Positions 8,263-15,696 of a DNA stretch of 18,926 nucleotides are shown piece after piece. The notes under the pieces are model-generated. The model worked only from the letters and a program-made list of their open reading frames with translations, was not told the origin of the DNA and ran no database searches. The number at the start of each line of letters is the position of its first letter. The stretch's first letter is position 1. Origin of the DNA: Flavobacterium sp. (lineage in GTDB: Bacteria; Bacteroidota; Bacteroidia; Flavobacteriales; Flavobacteriaceae); contig JAIXTU010000374.1 in NCBI GenBank assembly GCA_027483785.1, forward strand, positions 1 through 18,926. The letters run 5' to 3'. The translations under genes were made by a program, and so were the position numbers.

Positions 8263-8292
8263 CAAATATAACAATATTGGCACGTAATCGAA
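8263..8292 (-). promoter_or_regulatory. Candidate promoter of the fabG operon
   Basis: On the minus strand, a perfect -7 motif TATATTTG (8270-8263) lies 18 nt after TTCG (8292-8289), a one-base variant of the -33 TTTG/TTG element. The transcript would begin near 8256 and give a leader of about 20 nt before the fabG ATG. The placement just upstream of the gene supports it; the weak -33 box lowers certainty. Confidence 0.5.
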
Positions 8293-8360
8293 GTTTCGGC
8301 TTTCTTAATTTGTTGGAAAAAGGATTTTCGACCGACCTCAGGTTTTCGAATAATTTGGGC

Positions 8361-8530
8361 ACTTCCTGCCGCGCGCATGTAGTGGAAGTTCGTTGCGGCA
8401 GGTCGGGCTTTCCACTGCAAGGCACAACACCCAAAAGCGTTTCAGCCACGTGTTGCCGCGGCTTCCGTTGGTCGCCACTGCACCACGGGCTTCAAGCGCT
8501 TTTTGGCGTCGCGGCTTTCCGTTTCAATCC
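8361..8530 (-). repeat. GC-rich structured intergenic element
   Basis: This island of GC-rich, hairpin-forming sequence sits between AT-rich flanks. Stems include CCTGCCGC (8365-8372) with GCGGCAGG (8395-8402), AGTGGAA (8381-8387) with TTCCACT (8410-8416), and CCAAAAGCG (8431-8439) with CGCTTTTTGG (8497-8506). On the minus strand its upstream end reads TTGAAACGGAAAGC (8527-8514), which matches 13 of 14 bases at 16834-16847. It looks like a member of a dispersed flavobacterial intergenic family. Whether it is transcribed is unknown. It could be compared with the Rfam flavo-1 RNA. Confidence 0.5.
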
Positions 8531-8911
8531 CTAGTGCAGGGGAACGTTACCAAAAAATACGAGTGACGCAATTAGAATGCTACGGAATGGAAAAGTGTGC
8601 TACCGAGATTATCAACATCAATAAAGGAAAGAAATACAATAACTGTAAAGGATCTCGCGAGGCAATAAACGAGGTAACTATAATTATTTGCAAAAGAAAA
8701 GGAAGTGCAAATTGCAAAATAAACAGCTGCCAATGCTTTACGGTTAGAAAGAACTTCATAAAAATAAATTATGGGGTTGCTTGTAAATCGCTATAAATCT
8801 GGGTCTATAAAAAAGTTTGGTGTTAAGAAAGTGGATTTTCAGGACTTTTCAAAAGTATAAAAAGCTGATAAAAAAGAATTCTATCAAGAGTTGTAAAACG
8901 GAAGACAACAG
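8531..8911. other. AT-rich stretch without a convincing gene
   Basis: I see no supported gene. On the plus strand an ATG at 8771 opens 29 codons (to the TAA at 8858-8860), and the same frame continues to a second TAA at 8894-8896. The translation begins MGLLVNRYKSG and looks mildly protein-like, so it could be a decayed fragment. That is too weak to call. Confidence 0.4.
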
Positions 8912-8969
8912 TAATTAACGTGAGTTCGATATAAAAATCAAAGTTAGAAATCATTTAAATAGTTGATTA

Positions 8970-9130
8970 ATACCAATTGGATTTATAAAATAGTCTGGAG
9001 AAAAAAGCTTGTTTTTGAGACAGAACAATGCAAAAAAATGTTGCATAGCAGCGCTATGGAAGATTTTTTTAAAGCCGTTATGGCTTAAAAACATTTTTTT
9101 ATCGGGCTGTTTTATAGATCTAATTGGTAT
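8970..9130. mobile_element. 161-bp inner inverted-repeat element
   Basis: The arms 8971-8993 and 9107-9129 are inverted copies that match at 20 of 23 bases, with ends TACCAATT / AATTGGTA. Inside are further stems: TGCAA with TTGCA (9029-9045), CATAGC with GCTATG (9044-9058), AAGCC with GGCTT (9072-9086), and a longer pairing of the A-rich and T-rich runs around 9030 and 9095. The whole element could fold as one branched hairpin. It carries no gene. I recall similar palindromic sequences between flavobacterial genes, which is unverified memory. Confidence 0.65.
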
Positions 9131-9137
9131 AACAGGC

Positions 9138-9175
9138 GTATTTCTTTGGGATACCGAGGTATCTCAAAAAAATAC
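9138..9175. repeat. Long hairpin with a 2-nt centre
   Basis: GTATTTCTTTGGGATACC (9138-9155) and GGTATCTCAAAAAAATAC (9158-9175) pair at 16 of 18 positions, with GA between them. It lies inside the 390-bp element, just right of the inner element. It may be a transposase-recognition or sub-terminal site; this is inference. Confidence 0.6.
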
Positions 9176-9344
9176 AACTACGTAAGCGACTGTTTAAATG
9201 ATTAGCTATAAATAATCGTGCATCGAAATTAGTAGTAGCCAATCTAAAGTTTCATTTCAAGCGATCTAACAAAGGTTTTTATGTCGAACTCACGTTAACT
9301 ATTTACCATAAACAACACTGCGAATTAGATCGTATTTTTTTAGC

Positions 9345-9375
9345 AAAAGGGTACTCAGAAAAGGAGTTGTACCCT
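9345..9375 (-). terminator. Second terminator of the T9SS gene pair
   Basis: The stem AGGGTAC (9348-9354) with GTACCCT (9369-9375) has a 14-nt loop. On the minus strand it is followed by four T (9348-9345). It comes after the stronger hairpin at 9383-9408 and probably acts as a back-up. Confidence 0.5.
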
Positions 9376-9408
9376 AAAAAAAGCATATCTGTCAAAAGAC
9401 AGATATGC
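9376..9408 (-). terminator. Strong intrinsic terminator of the T9SS gene pair
   Basis: A perfect 11-bp stem, GCATATCTGTC (9383-9393) with GACAGATATGC (9398-9408), has a 4-nt loop. On the minus strand it is followed by seven T (9382-9376). It ends transcripts of the FG-GAP gene, whose stop lies about 155 bp upstream. Confidence 0.8.
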
Positions 9409-9562
9409 AAAAAAAAAATAAAATCAGAAAAGTACAGTATAACTAATTAAATTGATTCAAAAATTATTTTTCGTTTGTTGTCTTAGAAGTGTGTTTCGTG
9501 CTATTTTTCCAAATAGAAAAAAGCGAAAGTCTAGGTGCAATCTAATTGTCGATAAATAAATA

Positions 9563-10918
9563 CTACTCTTTTACAAATTTGATTGCATTAGAAGTTCCCA
9601 ATTTTATAAAGTAGATTCCGGCGCTAAAATTTTCAACTGATAGCATTTCATTAGTCGAAACGACACCTCTTTTCATTTCAGAACCCAATACCGAGTAGAT
9701 GACATAATCTTGCTGCTCGGGTAAACCTGTAATGTGTAAAACACCAGTAGTAGGATTTGGAAAAACGTTTACTTGATTGGATTCAGCGGGATTAGCAACA
9801 TTTAAAACAGTAGACGTATTCCAATAAACATTGGTATCGTCTGCAAAACCTTGAATGATGATGTCCTTTAATCCATCGCCATTAAAATCATCAATAATAC
9901 AATCCGCAATATACTCGCCTCCTAAAATTTCTGTTTGCACAAAAGTATTATTGCCTGTGTTTTGATAAACGATATTGTAAATGTTAGGCAATCCGCCAAC
10001 TTGCGTGCCTACAATTAAGATATCCTGATCCCCATCATTATCTAAATCGGCTATGGCATTTGCACCACCAAACGTTTGTTGTAAATTGGTGGAAATAGCG
10101 GTAAAAATTCCCGTACCATTGTTTAGATAAAGTAAGTTTTGATTGTTACCGTTGATTAAAAAGTCATAGTCGCCATCGTTATCGGTATCTGCCACATCAA
10201 TATCGGTTCCTGAAATAGCTGGCAGTGTTGAATTAGAATCTAAAGAAAAAACTCCTGAGCCATCATTGACATACAATTTAGTTGATGCTCCACCAGAAAT
10301 AATAACATCCTGATCACCATCGTTCTCAATGTCGATAAATGCTACGACGCCGCTAGTTGCAGTAAAAGACGCATTTCCTTGTGCTGTAAAAACGGCATTT
10401 CCATTATTGAGATATACGTCTGAAACTCCAGAAACTGCTGAAGTAATGATAACATCTAAATCAGTGTCATTATCCACATCTGCCATGGCGACTCCCTTAG
10501 AAATTATAGGTAATCCGGCGTTTACCACTTGTGAAAAAACACCAGCACCGTTGTTTGTATAGATATGGGTGAATGTTTGATTTAATTGATTAATTCCGGA
10601 GAAAAATAAATCTAAATCTGTATCACCATCAAAATCTTTTAAAATGGCTTGACCAGTACCTGTTCTGGGAAAAACTTGAGTTGATTCGGTGAATTCTCCA
10701 GTACCGTTGTTAAAATACAGCCTTGAACGTGTCTGCGGTGTTATTCCAGTCATGAACAAATCAATATCGCCATCATCATCAACATCACCACCAGCAAAAA
10801 CACCCCCGTAGGCTTCCATAATGTTTGGTTGTGGATTAGCTTTCGTAAAATCTAGCGTTTGCGCGTAACCCGAAGTAAATGAAATAATTACAATCGAAAA
10901 TAGTTGTGTCTGTTTCAT
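9563..10918 (-). CDS. FG-GAP/VCBS-repeat protein with T9SS sorting domain
   Basis: This 451-residue secreted protein has a signal peptide (1-19, GYA before Q20) and seven calcium-loop repeats of the FG-GAP/VCBS kind. The acidic motifs start near residues 45, 95, 147, 196, 244, 291 and 344 (for example DVDDDGDID and DLDNDGDQD). The even spacing of about 50 residues implies a seven-bladed beta-propeller. The C-terminus (about 382-451: VNVFPNPTTG, then GIYFIKL and IKFVKE) is a type A T9SS sorting domain, so the protein should cross the outer membrane through T9SS and be anchored or released. Its gene begins 5 bp after its neighbour, another propeller with the same kind of tail. Ligand binding or adhesion is likely; the ligand is unknown. 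Confidence 0.9.
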   Translation of the reverse strand: MKQTQLFSIVIISFTSGYAQTLDFTKANPQPNIMEAYGGVFAGGDVDDDGDIDLFMTGITPQTRSRLYFNNGTGEFTESTQVFPRTGTGQAILKDFDGDTDLDLFFSGINQLNQTFTHIYTNNGAGVFSQVVNAGLPIISKGVAMADVDNDTDLDVIITSAVSGVSDVYLNNGNAVFTAQGNASFTATSGVVAFIDIENDGDQDVIISGGASTKLYVNDGSGVFSLDSNSTLPAISGTDIDVADTDNDGDYDFLINGNNQNLLYLNNGTGIFTAISTNLQQTFGGANAIADLDNDGDQDILIVGTQVGGLPNIYNIVYQNTGNNTFVQTEILGGEYIADCIIDDFNGDGLKDIIIQGFADDTNVYWNTSTVLNVANPAESNQVNVFPNPTTGVLHITGLPEQQDYVIYSVLGSEMKRGVVSTNEMLSVENFSAGIYFIKLGTSNAIKFVKE

Positions 10919-10923
10919 AACTC

Positions 10924-12378
10924 TTAGTTTTTAATTAATTTCAATGTTTGTGACGCTTTGTCACTTCTAGCTTCGACTAGATAAGTAGCATTGGATAAAG
11001 AACTAATATCTATGCTGAAATCTTTTGAATTGACCGTTTTTTCAAGAACTTTTTGACCCAATAAGTTGTAGACCGTAATAGTGTCGATATTTTGGGCAGC
11101 AGAAAAGTGTATTACTTCCTTCGAGGGATTCGGATAAAAGGAAACTAAGTTGCCTTCATAATCAAAAGTTGAAAGTAAAGTATTTTCAAATACACGAACC
11201 TGACCTGCGTTATTTCCTGCAACATCGTTGTTTATTGCACCAACAACAGCTCGAGAACCGTCTTGAGAAATAGCTACTGAAAAACCGAATTGATCGCCGT
11301 TGGATTCTCCAGCCATTGGACTATCAATTTGTGTCCAAATACCGTCTTGGTTCTCAAATACATAAGCACGTCCCAAGCTACTTCCACTCGTATAACGCCT
11401 TGCTCCTACTGCAAGCCAAGAACCACTTTTTGAAAGGCTAAGCGAAGATCCAAAATTATCTCCAGCGTTTTCTCCAAACAGCGCTTCTCCTACTTGCGAC
11501 CAAACACCGTCGTTAAATTGATAAACAACAACGACATTTGAAGCAGGTGATGATATAGCTAGAATATTTCCCGCCGCAGATAAACTAATTCTGAATCCAA
11601 ATTCGTCTCTTTCTGCTTGTCCTAAGATGGTGTTTCCCTTTTGTAACCACTGATTGTTTACAAATTGGTACACCCTCACTTTACCAATTTGTGAAGTGTT
11701 GAAGTTGCTAGGATCACCTGTTTGGCCGATCGCAACAGTATTACCATCAGCAGCTAAGCTCACACTTTGTCCAAATTTGATAATGGAACCATCGCCATTA
11801 ATGTCTTCTCCTTTTTGTACCCAAGTATTACCTTCTAATTGATACACTTCTACATTTCCTGTAAAACTTGTAAATCCATTTACCTCTGTATTAGGTGCTC
11901 CAAAAACCACTGTAGTTCCATCTGCTGATAAATCAACCGTCGTACCTGCACTTGCAACAGCATTCTGCCCATATAAATCCTGACCCACTTGCGTCCAGGT
12001 GTTGTTTACATTTTTAAAAACCCGAACTTGTCCTGACGTGAAACCTAAATCATTGTTAAACGGTTCTCCAATAGCCACTACTGAGCCATCTGTTGATAAG
12101 CTAACCGCTTGTCCGGTTTGATCGCCGCCTGTTTCTCCGTTGATATCAGCTCCTATCTGAGTCCAAACACCATCTGATAAATCAAAAATTCTAACTTGAC
12201 CTTTTCCACCACCACTAAAAATAGAACCCATTGCCACAATGTTACCGTCGGCAGAAATTGCAGTTGACCAACCACAATTGTCACCAGCTGCTTGTCCGAT
12301 AATGGCATTGCCTATTTGGTTCCATTGACAGTAACCAACAACTGGTAAAAAAATCAAGAGTGAAATAATTTTCTTCAT
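10924..12378 (-). CDS. Seven-repeat beta-propeller protein with T9SS sorting domain
   Basis: This 484-residue secreted protein has a signal peptide ending around GYC-17/Q18. Seven repeats of about 49-58 residues follow, each opening with a tryptophan (W19, W72, W128, W186, W244, W293, W348). Each then carries a segment of the form ISADGNIVAMG, seen for example at 41-51 and 370-380. This is the pattern of FG-GAP-like integrin-type propellers, without the acidic calcium loops of its neighbour. The C-terminus (from about 410, FYPNPSKE, to the final LKLIKN) is a T9SS sorting domain. It is the first gene of a two-gene unit with the FG-GAP protein (5-bp gap), so the two probably reach the cell surface together. 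Function beyond surface binding is unknown. Confidence 0.88.
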   Translation of the reverse strand: MKKIISLLIFLPVVGYCQWNQIGNAIIGQAAGDNCGWSTAISADGNIVAMGSIFSGGGKGQVRIFDLSDGVWTQIGADINGETGGDQTGQAVSLSTDGSVVAIGEPFNNDLGFTSGQVRVFKNVNNTWTQVGQDLYGQNAVASAGTTVDLSADGTTVVFGAPNTEVNGFTSFTGNVEVYQLEGNTWVQKGEDINGDGSIIKFGQSVSLAADGNTVAIGQTGDPSNFNTSQIGKVRVYQFVNNQWLQKGNTILGQAERDEFGFRISLSAAGNILAISSPASNVVVVYQFNDGVWSQVGEALFGENAGDNFGSSLSLSKSGSWLAVGARRYTSGSSLGRAYVFENQDGIWTQIDSPMAGESNGDQFGFSVAISQDGSRAVVGAINNDVAGNNAGQVRVFENTLLSTFDYEGNLVSFYPNPSKEVIHFSAAQNIDTITVYNLLGQKVLEKTVNSKDFSIDISSLSNATYLVEARSDKASQTLKLIKN

Positions 12379-12427
12379 GGAATTCGTTTTGATGAATAAT
12401 TATGTCACCAAAGCTCTTTATTTACGA

Positions 12428-12462
12428 TGAAAATGGCTTCACGCGTAGTTGTGAAAATGGCT
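12428..12462 (-). promoter_or_regulatory. 11-bp direct repeat upstream of the T9SS gene pair
   Basis: TGAAAATGGCT occurs at 12428-12438 and again at 12452-12462, 24 bp apart. It lies in the 119-bp gap between the TPR/HTH sensor gene and the first propeller gene, 50-84 bp upstream of the latter's ATG. It may be an activator site, but it is also in the 3' end region of the sensor transcript. No TAnnTTTG motif is visible nearby. Confidence 0.35.
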
Positions 12463-12497
12463 ATTTGACCCAAATTAGGAGGAAAAAGCTACAGAAG

Positions 12498-14102
12498 TTA
12501 CAAGGTTGACGCTTTAATAGCTTCAGTTATCAGCGAAATTTTTTTGTATTTCGATTCTTTTATATCAAAGTACGCGTACATCCTTCTTAATGACGAACCA
12601 ATTCCATCGACACTAAGGAATGCTTTTTCAGCTAAATCTTTATTCGAAATATCCGGTTCTAAAAGCAAAATGTTTAAAACATTCCAATCGGTATCGTTCA
12701 GTTTTCGATTAATCGATTCGTTAATTTTCTCTCGATGGAGTTGAAATTCGTTTGAGTTTACAACTAAATTGGAATTTTCAGCCGACTTTAATTTTTCGAT
12801 TTCTTTCAGGAGTTCGTCCCTTTTCTTTCTATTCTGCTTTAAGTTTTTTCTGTAATAAAGTACAATAAATGTGATAATTCCGCATGCACCGATAATGATA
12901 CTATATGTGATTATTAATTGTCGCTTTTCTAGTGCTGCTTTTTCTTTCTCGCTTTGTAGCTTATTGGCTGTAAGCACGTCAACGAATTCGGTTCTGATTA
13001 CTTCTCTAAGCAACGTAATCTTATTCTTTTCTAATTGAATACTATCTTTGTATAAAGTGTATCTCTGATACATTTCAAGAGATTTCGTCGGATTATTATC
13101 CGCTTTGTAACACTTGTATAGCACATCGTAAACGCTCGCTTTGAATTCTAAACTTGCGCTTTTATCAAAACTTTTTAAGATAGATTCTGCTCTTTGCTTT
13201 GCTGTTTCGATATTAGCCTTTTTTAAATCGATTTGTGCAAAAATGATCCGACTTTCATAATCGAACTCCGATACCTTTAGCTCTTGACCTAACTTATAAC
13301 ATTTTTCGGCGTACTGTTGCGCCAGCTCCAAATGATTCCATTCTAGATGAACGCGTGCGAGGTTAGAGTAACCAGATGCTAAGAAGAACTTATCTTGCGT
13401 TTTTTCTAGAATTTTAACAGCTTTTTCATTGTAAATGCGCGACTCCTCGTACTGTTTTTTTTCATAATTAGTCCAACCAATATTCAAATAAATAACGGCG
13501 ATACTTCTTGGAGGCACATCGGCATTCTCTGTGGCAGCCAACGCTTTGCGATAATATTCTAGTGCTAAATCATAGTTTTGAATAAAAAGATACACATTTC
13601 CTATGCTGGAAAGCATGCGCGATTCACCATTTTTATCTTTATTTTTTTTGTAAATAGTAAATGAATTGCTGAAACATTGTAAGGCTTTTTTATAATCATT
13701 CTTATTTGCATACACATTACCAATATTCCCAATGATGGTAGCATTCAAAACCGGATCGTTTAATTTCGACGCAAGTGTCTGTGCTTCATTATAGTATTGC
13801 ATTGATTTATTCAATTCCCCTTTCAGCCTATAAATACCACCGCGGTCGTTTGCAACGTTATAAAGTTCCTTGATGTTGTTCTTATCTTTCGCTAATTTAT
13901 AGTAGTATTCTAGTGTTTTTAAGGTAGAATCGGGCTGCACTTGATTGTTTAGAATATAATATTCCGCAAGTGCATTGAATCGGATGGAATCTGGATTTTT
14001 ACTGTTTTCCCAAATTGCTTTAAGCGCTTTGTTGCCGGTTTGGGCAGTAGTAAAAAAACTAGATAAAACACTGATAAAGAATAAAATAAACTCCTTTTTC
14101 AT
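12498..14102 (-). CDS. TPR membrane sensor with C-terminal LuxR-like helix-turn-helix
   Basis: This 534-residue protein has a signal peptide (1-20, cut before Q21) and then a run of tetratricopeptide repeats over about 40-350 (for example around 83-115, 123-155, 163-195, 203-235). A coiled-coil linker follows (about 360-395), then one membrane segment (395-417), a second charged coiled coil (420-445) and a C-terminal domain (about 460-534). That domain resembles the GerE/LuxR winged helix (LNDTDWNVLNILLLEP, then a recognition helix near 485-510). The layout, with periplasmic TPR and cytoplasmic DNA-binding tail, is common in Bacteroidota as a one-protein signal transducer. It lies directly upstream of the two T9SS propeller genes on the same strand and may control them, which is inference. 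DNA binding by a membrane-held HTH is not proven for this one. Confidence 0.85.
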   Translation of the reverse strand: MKKEFILFFISVLSSFFTTAQTGNKALKAIWENSKNPDSIRFNALAEYYILNNQVQPDSTLKTLEYYYKLAKDKNNIKELYNVANDRGGIYRLKGELNKSMQYYNEAQTLASKLNDPVLNATIIGNIGNVYANKNDYKKALQCFSNSFTIYKKNKDKNGESRMLSSIGNVYLFIQNYDLALEYYRKALAATENADVPPRSIAVIYLNIGWTNYEKKQYEESRIYNEKAVKILEKTQDKFFLASGYSNLARVHLEWNHLELAQQYAEKCYKLGQELKVSEFDYESRIIFAQIDLKKANIETAKQRAESILKSFDKSASLEFKASVYDVLYKCYKADNNPTKSLEMYQRYTLYKDSIQLEKNKITLLREVIRTEFVDVLTANKLQSEKEKAALEKRQLIITYSIIIGACGIITFIVLYYRKNLKQNRKKRDELLKEIEKLKSAENSNLVVNSNEFQLHREKINESINRKLNDTDWNVLNILLLEPDISNKDLAEKAFLSVDGIGSSLRRMYAYFDIKESKYKKISLITEAIKASTL

Positions 14103-14335
14103 ACCTGGTTTCTCGCTTCTCCTTTAAGCTAAATTAATCACAAATCTCACTCTTTTTTTGGAAAAAATAGCGAATAACACATTAAATAATCGTCCTAACC
14201 TTTAAAAATAAACGACATTAACTTAAATGATTTTTAATTTAGTGAAGTACAAAATGTCTGAATTCAAACGTTATTTGACAGCTGTGATTCCTGAGAAATT
14301 AGACTTAAAAAATTGCGAATGAGTCGTTTTTATTT

Positions 14336-14507
14336 TTTTGGGGGGTGCCGTCGGCGCAATCGTAGCGCTTCGCAAATGGTTCACCGAGCCGCCGTCGCGC
14401 CATTCGCTATATCTTTTAGGCGAAAAATACTGGAAATTCCTTGACGCCTAAAAGGATGTCGCTGCTGTCGCTCACCCGGAAATGAGTGGCTGAAATAGCG
14501 CACGGAT
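14336..14507 (-). repeat. GC-rich hairpin element next to the broken toxin
   Basis: The GC-rich block begins after a T-run and six G (14340-14345) and ends in the remains of a toxin gene. It contains a perfect 10-bp stem, CTTTTAGGCG (14413-14422) with CGCCTAAAAG (14445-14454), and a 22-nt loop. It resembles the block at 8361-8530 in composition and in a GCGACG-type motif. It shares GGTTCACC with the sequence near 212-219. Between it and the TPR gene (14103-14335) I see no supported gene, only a 31-codon plus-strand frame at 14227-14322. Confidence 0.5.
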
Positions 14508-14655
14508 TGTTAGAAATCAAGGCTAAGATTTCTTCAATGCTTTTGGCTTAATTTTTTAACTCTGCTTCGGAGCAAGGCTCTTCTAAAAATTGAACGATTT
14601 CTTCTAGTAATTTTAAAGCAAAATCAGTCCACAGGATTTTATAACCACTTTTCAT
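14505..14655 (-). pseudogene. Truncated ParE/RelE-family toxin
   Basis: The frame opens at the ATG at 14655, overlapping the antitoxin's end by 17 bp, which is the classical order of such modules. The first 35 codons (beginning MKSGYKILWTDFALK) match the N-terminus of flavobacterial ParE toxins: the ILWT strand, then a helix ending EELKN-like. A TAA stop follows at 14550-14548. The same frame then continues with toxin-like sequence (AKSIEEILALISNNP) to about 14505, where the GC-rich element begins and homology ends. The C-terminal half with the active-site strands is missing. So the gene is broken by a stop codon and by truncation. The antitoxin is still open. Confidence 0.7.
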
Positions 14656-14878
14656 ATATCTTTCTAGCGCTTGAATGCGGATTCAATTTACCCGAATTAG
14701 CATCTTGGATTCCGTTTTCAATGGCTTTCTTTTCGGTTTCTGAAATAGTGCTCCACCAGTCGGTGGTTTCTATTTTTCTCAACTCCACTATTTTTTCGAT
14801 AATGGAAACATCTTCAACAGATGAAAGCCATTGTATTAATTCCAACTTTTTATGCTGCAAGCTTTGTTCAAGTTTCAT
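14639..14878 (-). CDS. Antitoxin-like protein (partner of broken toxin)
   Basis: This is a 79-residue acidic/basic helical protein. The helical N-terminus (LEQSLQHKKLELIQWLSSV) is followed by a segment rich in charged residues that ends SARKIYEKWL. That is how many Bacteroidota antitoxins paired with ParE toxins look. The ATG at 14878 is chosen; an in-frame TTG at 14893 is less likely. The toxin start lies inside its 3' end (17-bp overlap), which fixes the pairing. Since the toxin is truncated, it is an orphan antitoxin. It might still counter a related toxin elsewhere, which is speculation. Confidence 0.7.
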   Translation of the reverse strand: MKLEQSLQHKKLELIQWLSSVEDVSIIEKIVELRKIETTDWWSTISETEKKAIENGIQDANSGKLNPHSSARKIYEKWL

Positions 14879-15058
14879 GGCTTTTTTTATCAAGAAGTTT
14901 AGAAATACAAATTAATTCAATTGTTTTTTAAAATCAGTTTAAAAACTAAAGTACTGCAATGCGCTTACTCTTGATTTTGTGCATTTGTTAATTCATTGGA
15001 CTGTAAACAGTAACAAAGAGCTGGGAAAGAACTGAAAATCAATTTCGATCGTACAAAA

Positions 15059-15358
15059 TTAAATGACTTTCCTTTTATTTGAATTTTGCCTTGAATCCCA
15101 AAAAGATACTATTTCAATTCTCTCGTGGTTGATTTCGTAGAAAATTTCAAAATGTTTAATAGGAATGACTCTCGTGCATCTATTGTTAGTTAATCTGCCA
15201 AGATTTTCATGCTCAATTAGCTTACTTATCAAATCTTCGACCTCGTCAAGAATTTTAAGACTGTACTTTGCATTACCATTTCTTTTGAAGTAGAATTCTA
15301 AAACACCTGCAAATTCAGCCTCAGCTAATTTTGACCAAACTATTTCTTTGATAGCCAT
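15059..15358 (-). CDS. RelE/ParE-family toxin
   Basis: This 99-residue protein has the typical ParE layout. An N-terminal strand (KEIVWSKLAE, 4-13) is followed by two long helices (about 12-50) and then three strands carrying RVIPIKHFEIFYEI (63-76) and IEIVSFWDSRQN (81-92). ParE toxins poison DNA gyrase and RelE toxins cut mRNA at the ribosome. The sequence does not separate these roles here, though the ending SFWDSRQN is ParE-like. All core segments are present, so it looks intact. Its ATG lies 19 bp inside the antitoxin gene. Confidence 0.85.
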   Translation of the reverse strand: MAIKEIVWSKLAEAEFAGVLEFYFKRNGNAKYSLKILDEVEDLISKLIEHENLGRLTNNRCTRVIPIKHFEIFYEINHERIEIVSFWDSRQNSNKRKVI

Positions 15359-15576
15359 TCCCGCAAATCGGTAATTACTTTTGCATTAGCTGAGAATTCT
15401 TCCCTTTTGATTTGTTCTCTGCCACTATTTATTGCAATTTCTTGTTCAGCATTCAATTGATATAATGCTTGTTCAGAAGAATCAAAAATAGTTTTCAATT
15501 TATTTAAAAGGGTTATGTCATTAGAATTTTTGATTCTAGAGATCAGGTTTTCCTTTAATTCAGCTGACAAGTCCAT
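15340..15576 (-). CDS. Antitoxin of the ParE-like toxin
   Basis: This 78-residue protein is all-helical in appearance, with a charged N-terminus (MDLSAELKENLISRIKNS) and a C-terminal segment ending VITDLREWLSKK that would wrap the toxin. It precedes and overlaps the toxin gene by 19 bp, giving coupled translation and the usual antitoxin-first order. It is not a clear RHH or AbrB protein. Autoregulation is expected for this class but no operator palindrome is visible. A good promoter lies just upstream. Confidence 0.78.
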   Translation of the reverse strand: MDLSAELKENLISRIKNSNDITLLNKLKTIFDSSEQALYQLNAEQEIAINSGREQIKREEFSANAKVITDLREWLSKK

Positions 15577-15595
15577 AATAACACTATTACTTAAA

Positions 15596-15626
15596 CAAAG
15601 ATAATTTTTTAAATGTTGATTGTCAA
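15596..15626 (-). promoter_or_regulatory. Promoter of the toxin-antitoxin operon
   Basis: On the minus strand, TTG (15626-15624, within TTGACA) is followed after 20 nt by a perfect TATCTTTG (15603-15596). This fits the Bacteroidota TTG-N17-23-TAnnTTTG promoter. The transcript would start near 15589, about 12 nt before the antitoxin ATG. Confidence 0.6.
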
Positions 15627-15696
15627 TACATTTTTACAACATAAATCCTAACGTAGAAAAGTTGGCAAATACGTTCGAACTGTGTCAACTCGAACG

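Larger units (their letters stand above)
8912..9301. mobile_element. 390-bp element with 26-bp terminal inverted repeats (MITE-like)
   Basis: The arms 8912-8937 and 9276-9301 are inverted copies that match at 24 of 26 bases. The shared core is TTAACGTGAGTTCGA, followed after one variable base by ATAAAAA. A further inward match pairs AATCATTTAAATAGT (8949-8963) with its near-complement around 9185-9200. There is no transposase gene, so it would be a non-autonomous element or the collapsed ends of an insertion sequence. A clear target-site duplication is not visible; TA dinucleotides flank both ends. It encloses a second inverted-repeat element (8970-9130). I do not assign it to a known family. 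Confidence 0.7.

Noticed and set aside
8234..8449. N-terminal extension of FabG in the open frame
   Set aside because: It translates a repeat element, and FabG has its standard length from the ATG at 8233 with a promoter motif just upstream.
8503..8796. Plus-strand open frame of 97 codons upstream of fabG
   Set aside because: It begins with a TTG inside the GC-rich repeat, has no recognisable domain and an odd composition, and lies opposite to all other genes.
8771..8896. Plus-strand frame beginning MGLLVNRYKSG, broken by two TAA codons
   Set aside because: It is slightly protein-like and could be a decayed fragment, but 29 codons with no family resemblance are not enough.
14227..14322. Plus-strand 31-codon frame containing SEFKRYLTAVIPEKL
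   Set aside because: The residues look protein-like, perhaps a leftover of a transposase start, but it is too short and unsupported.
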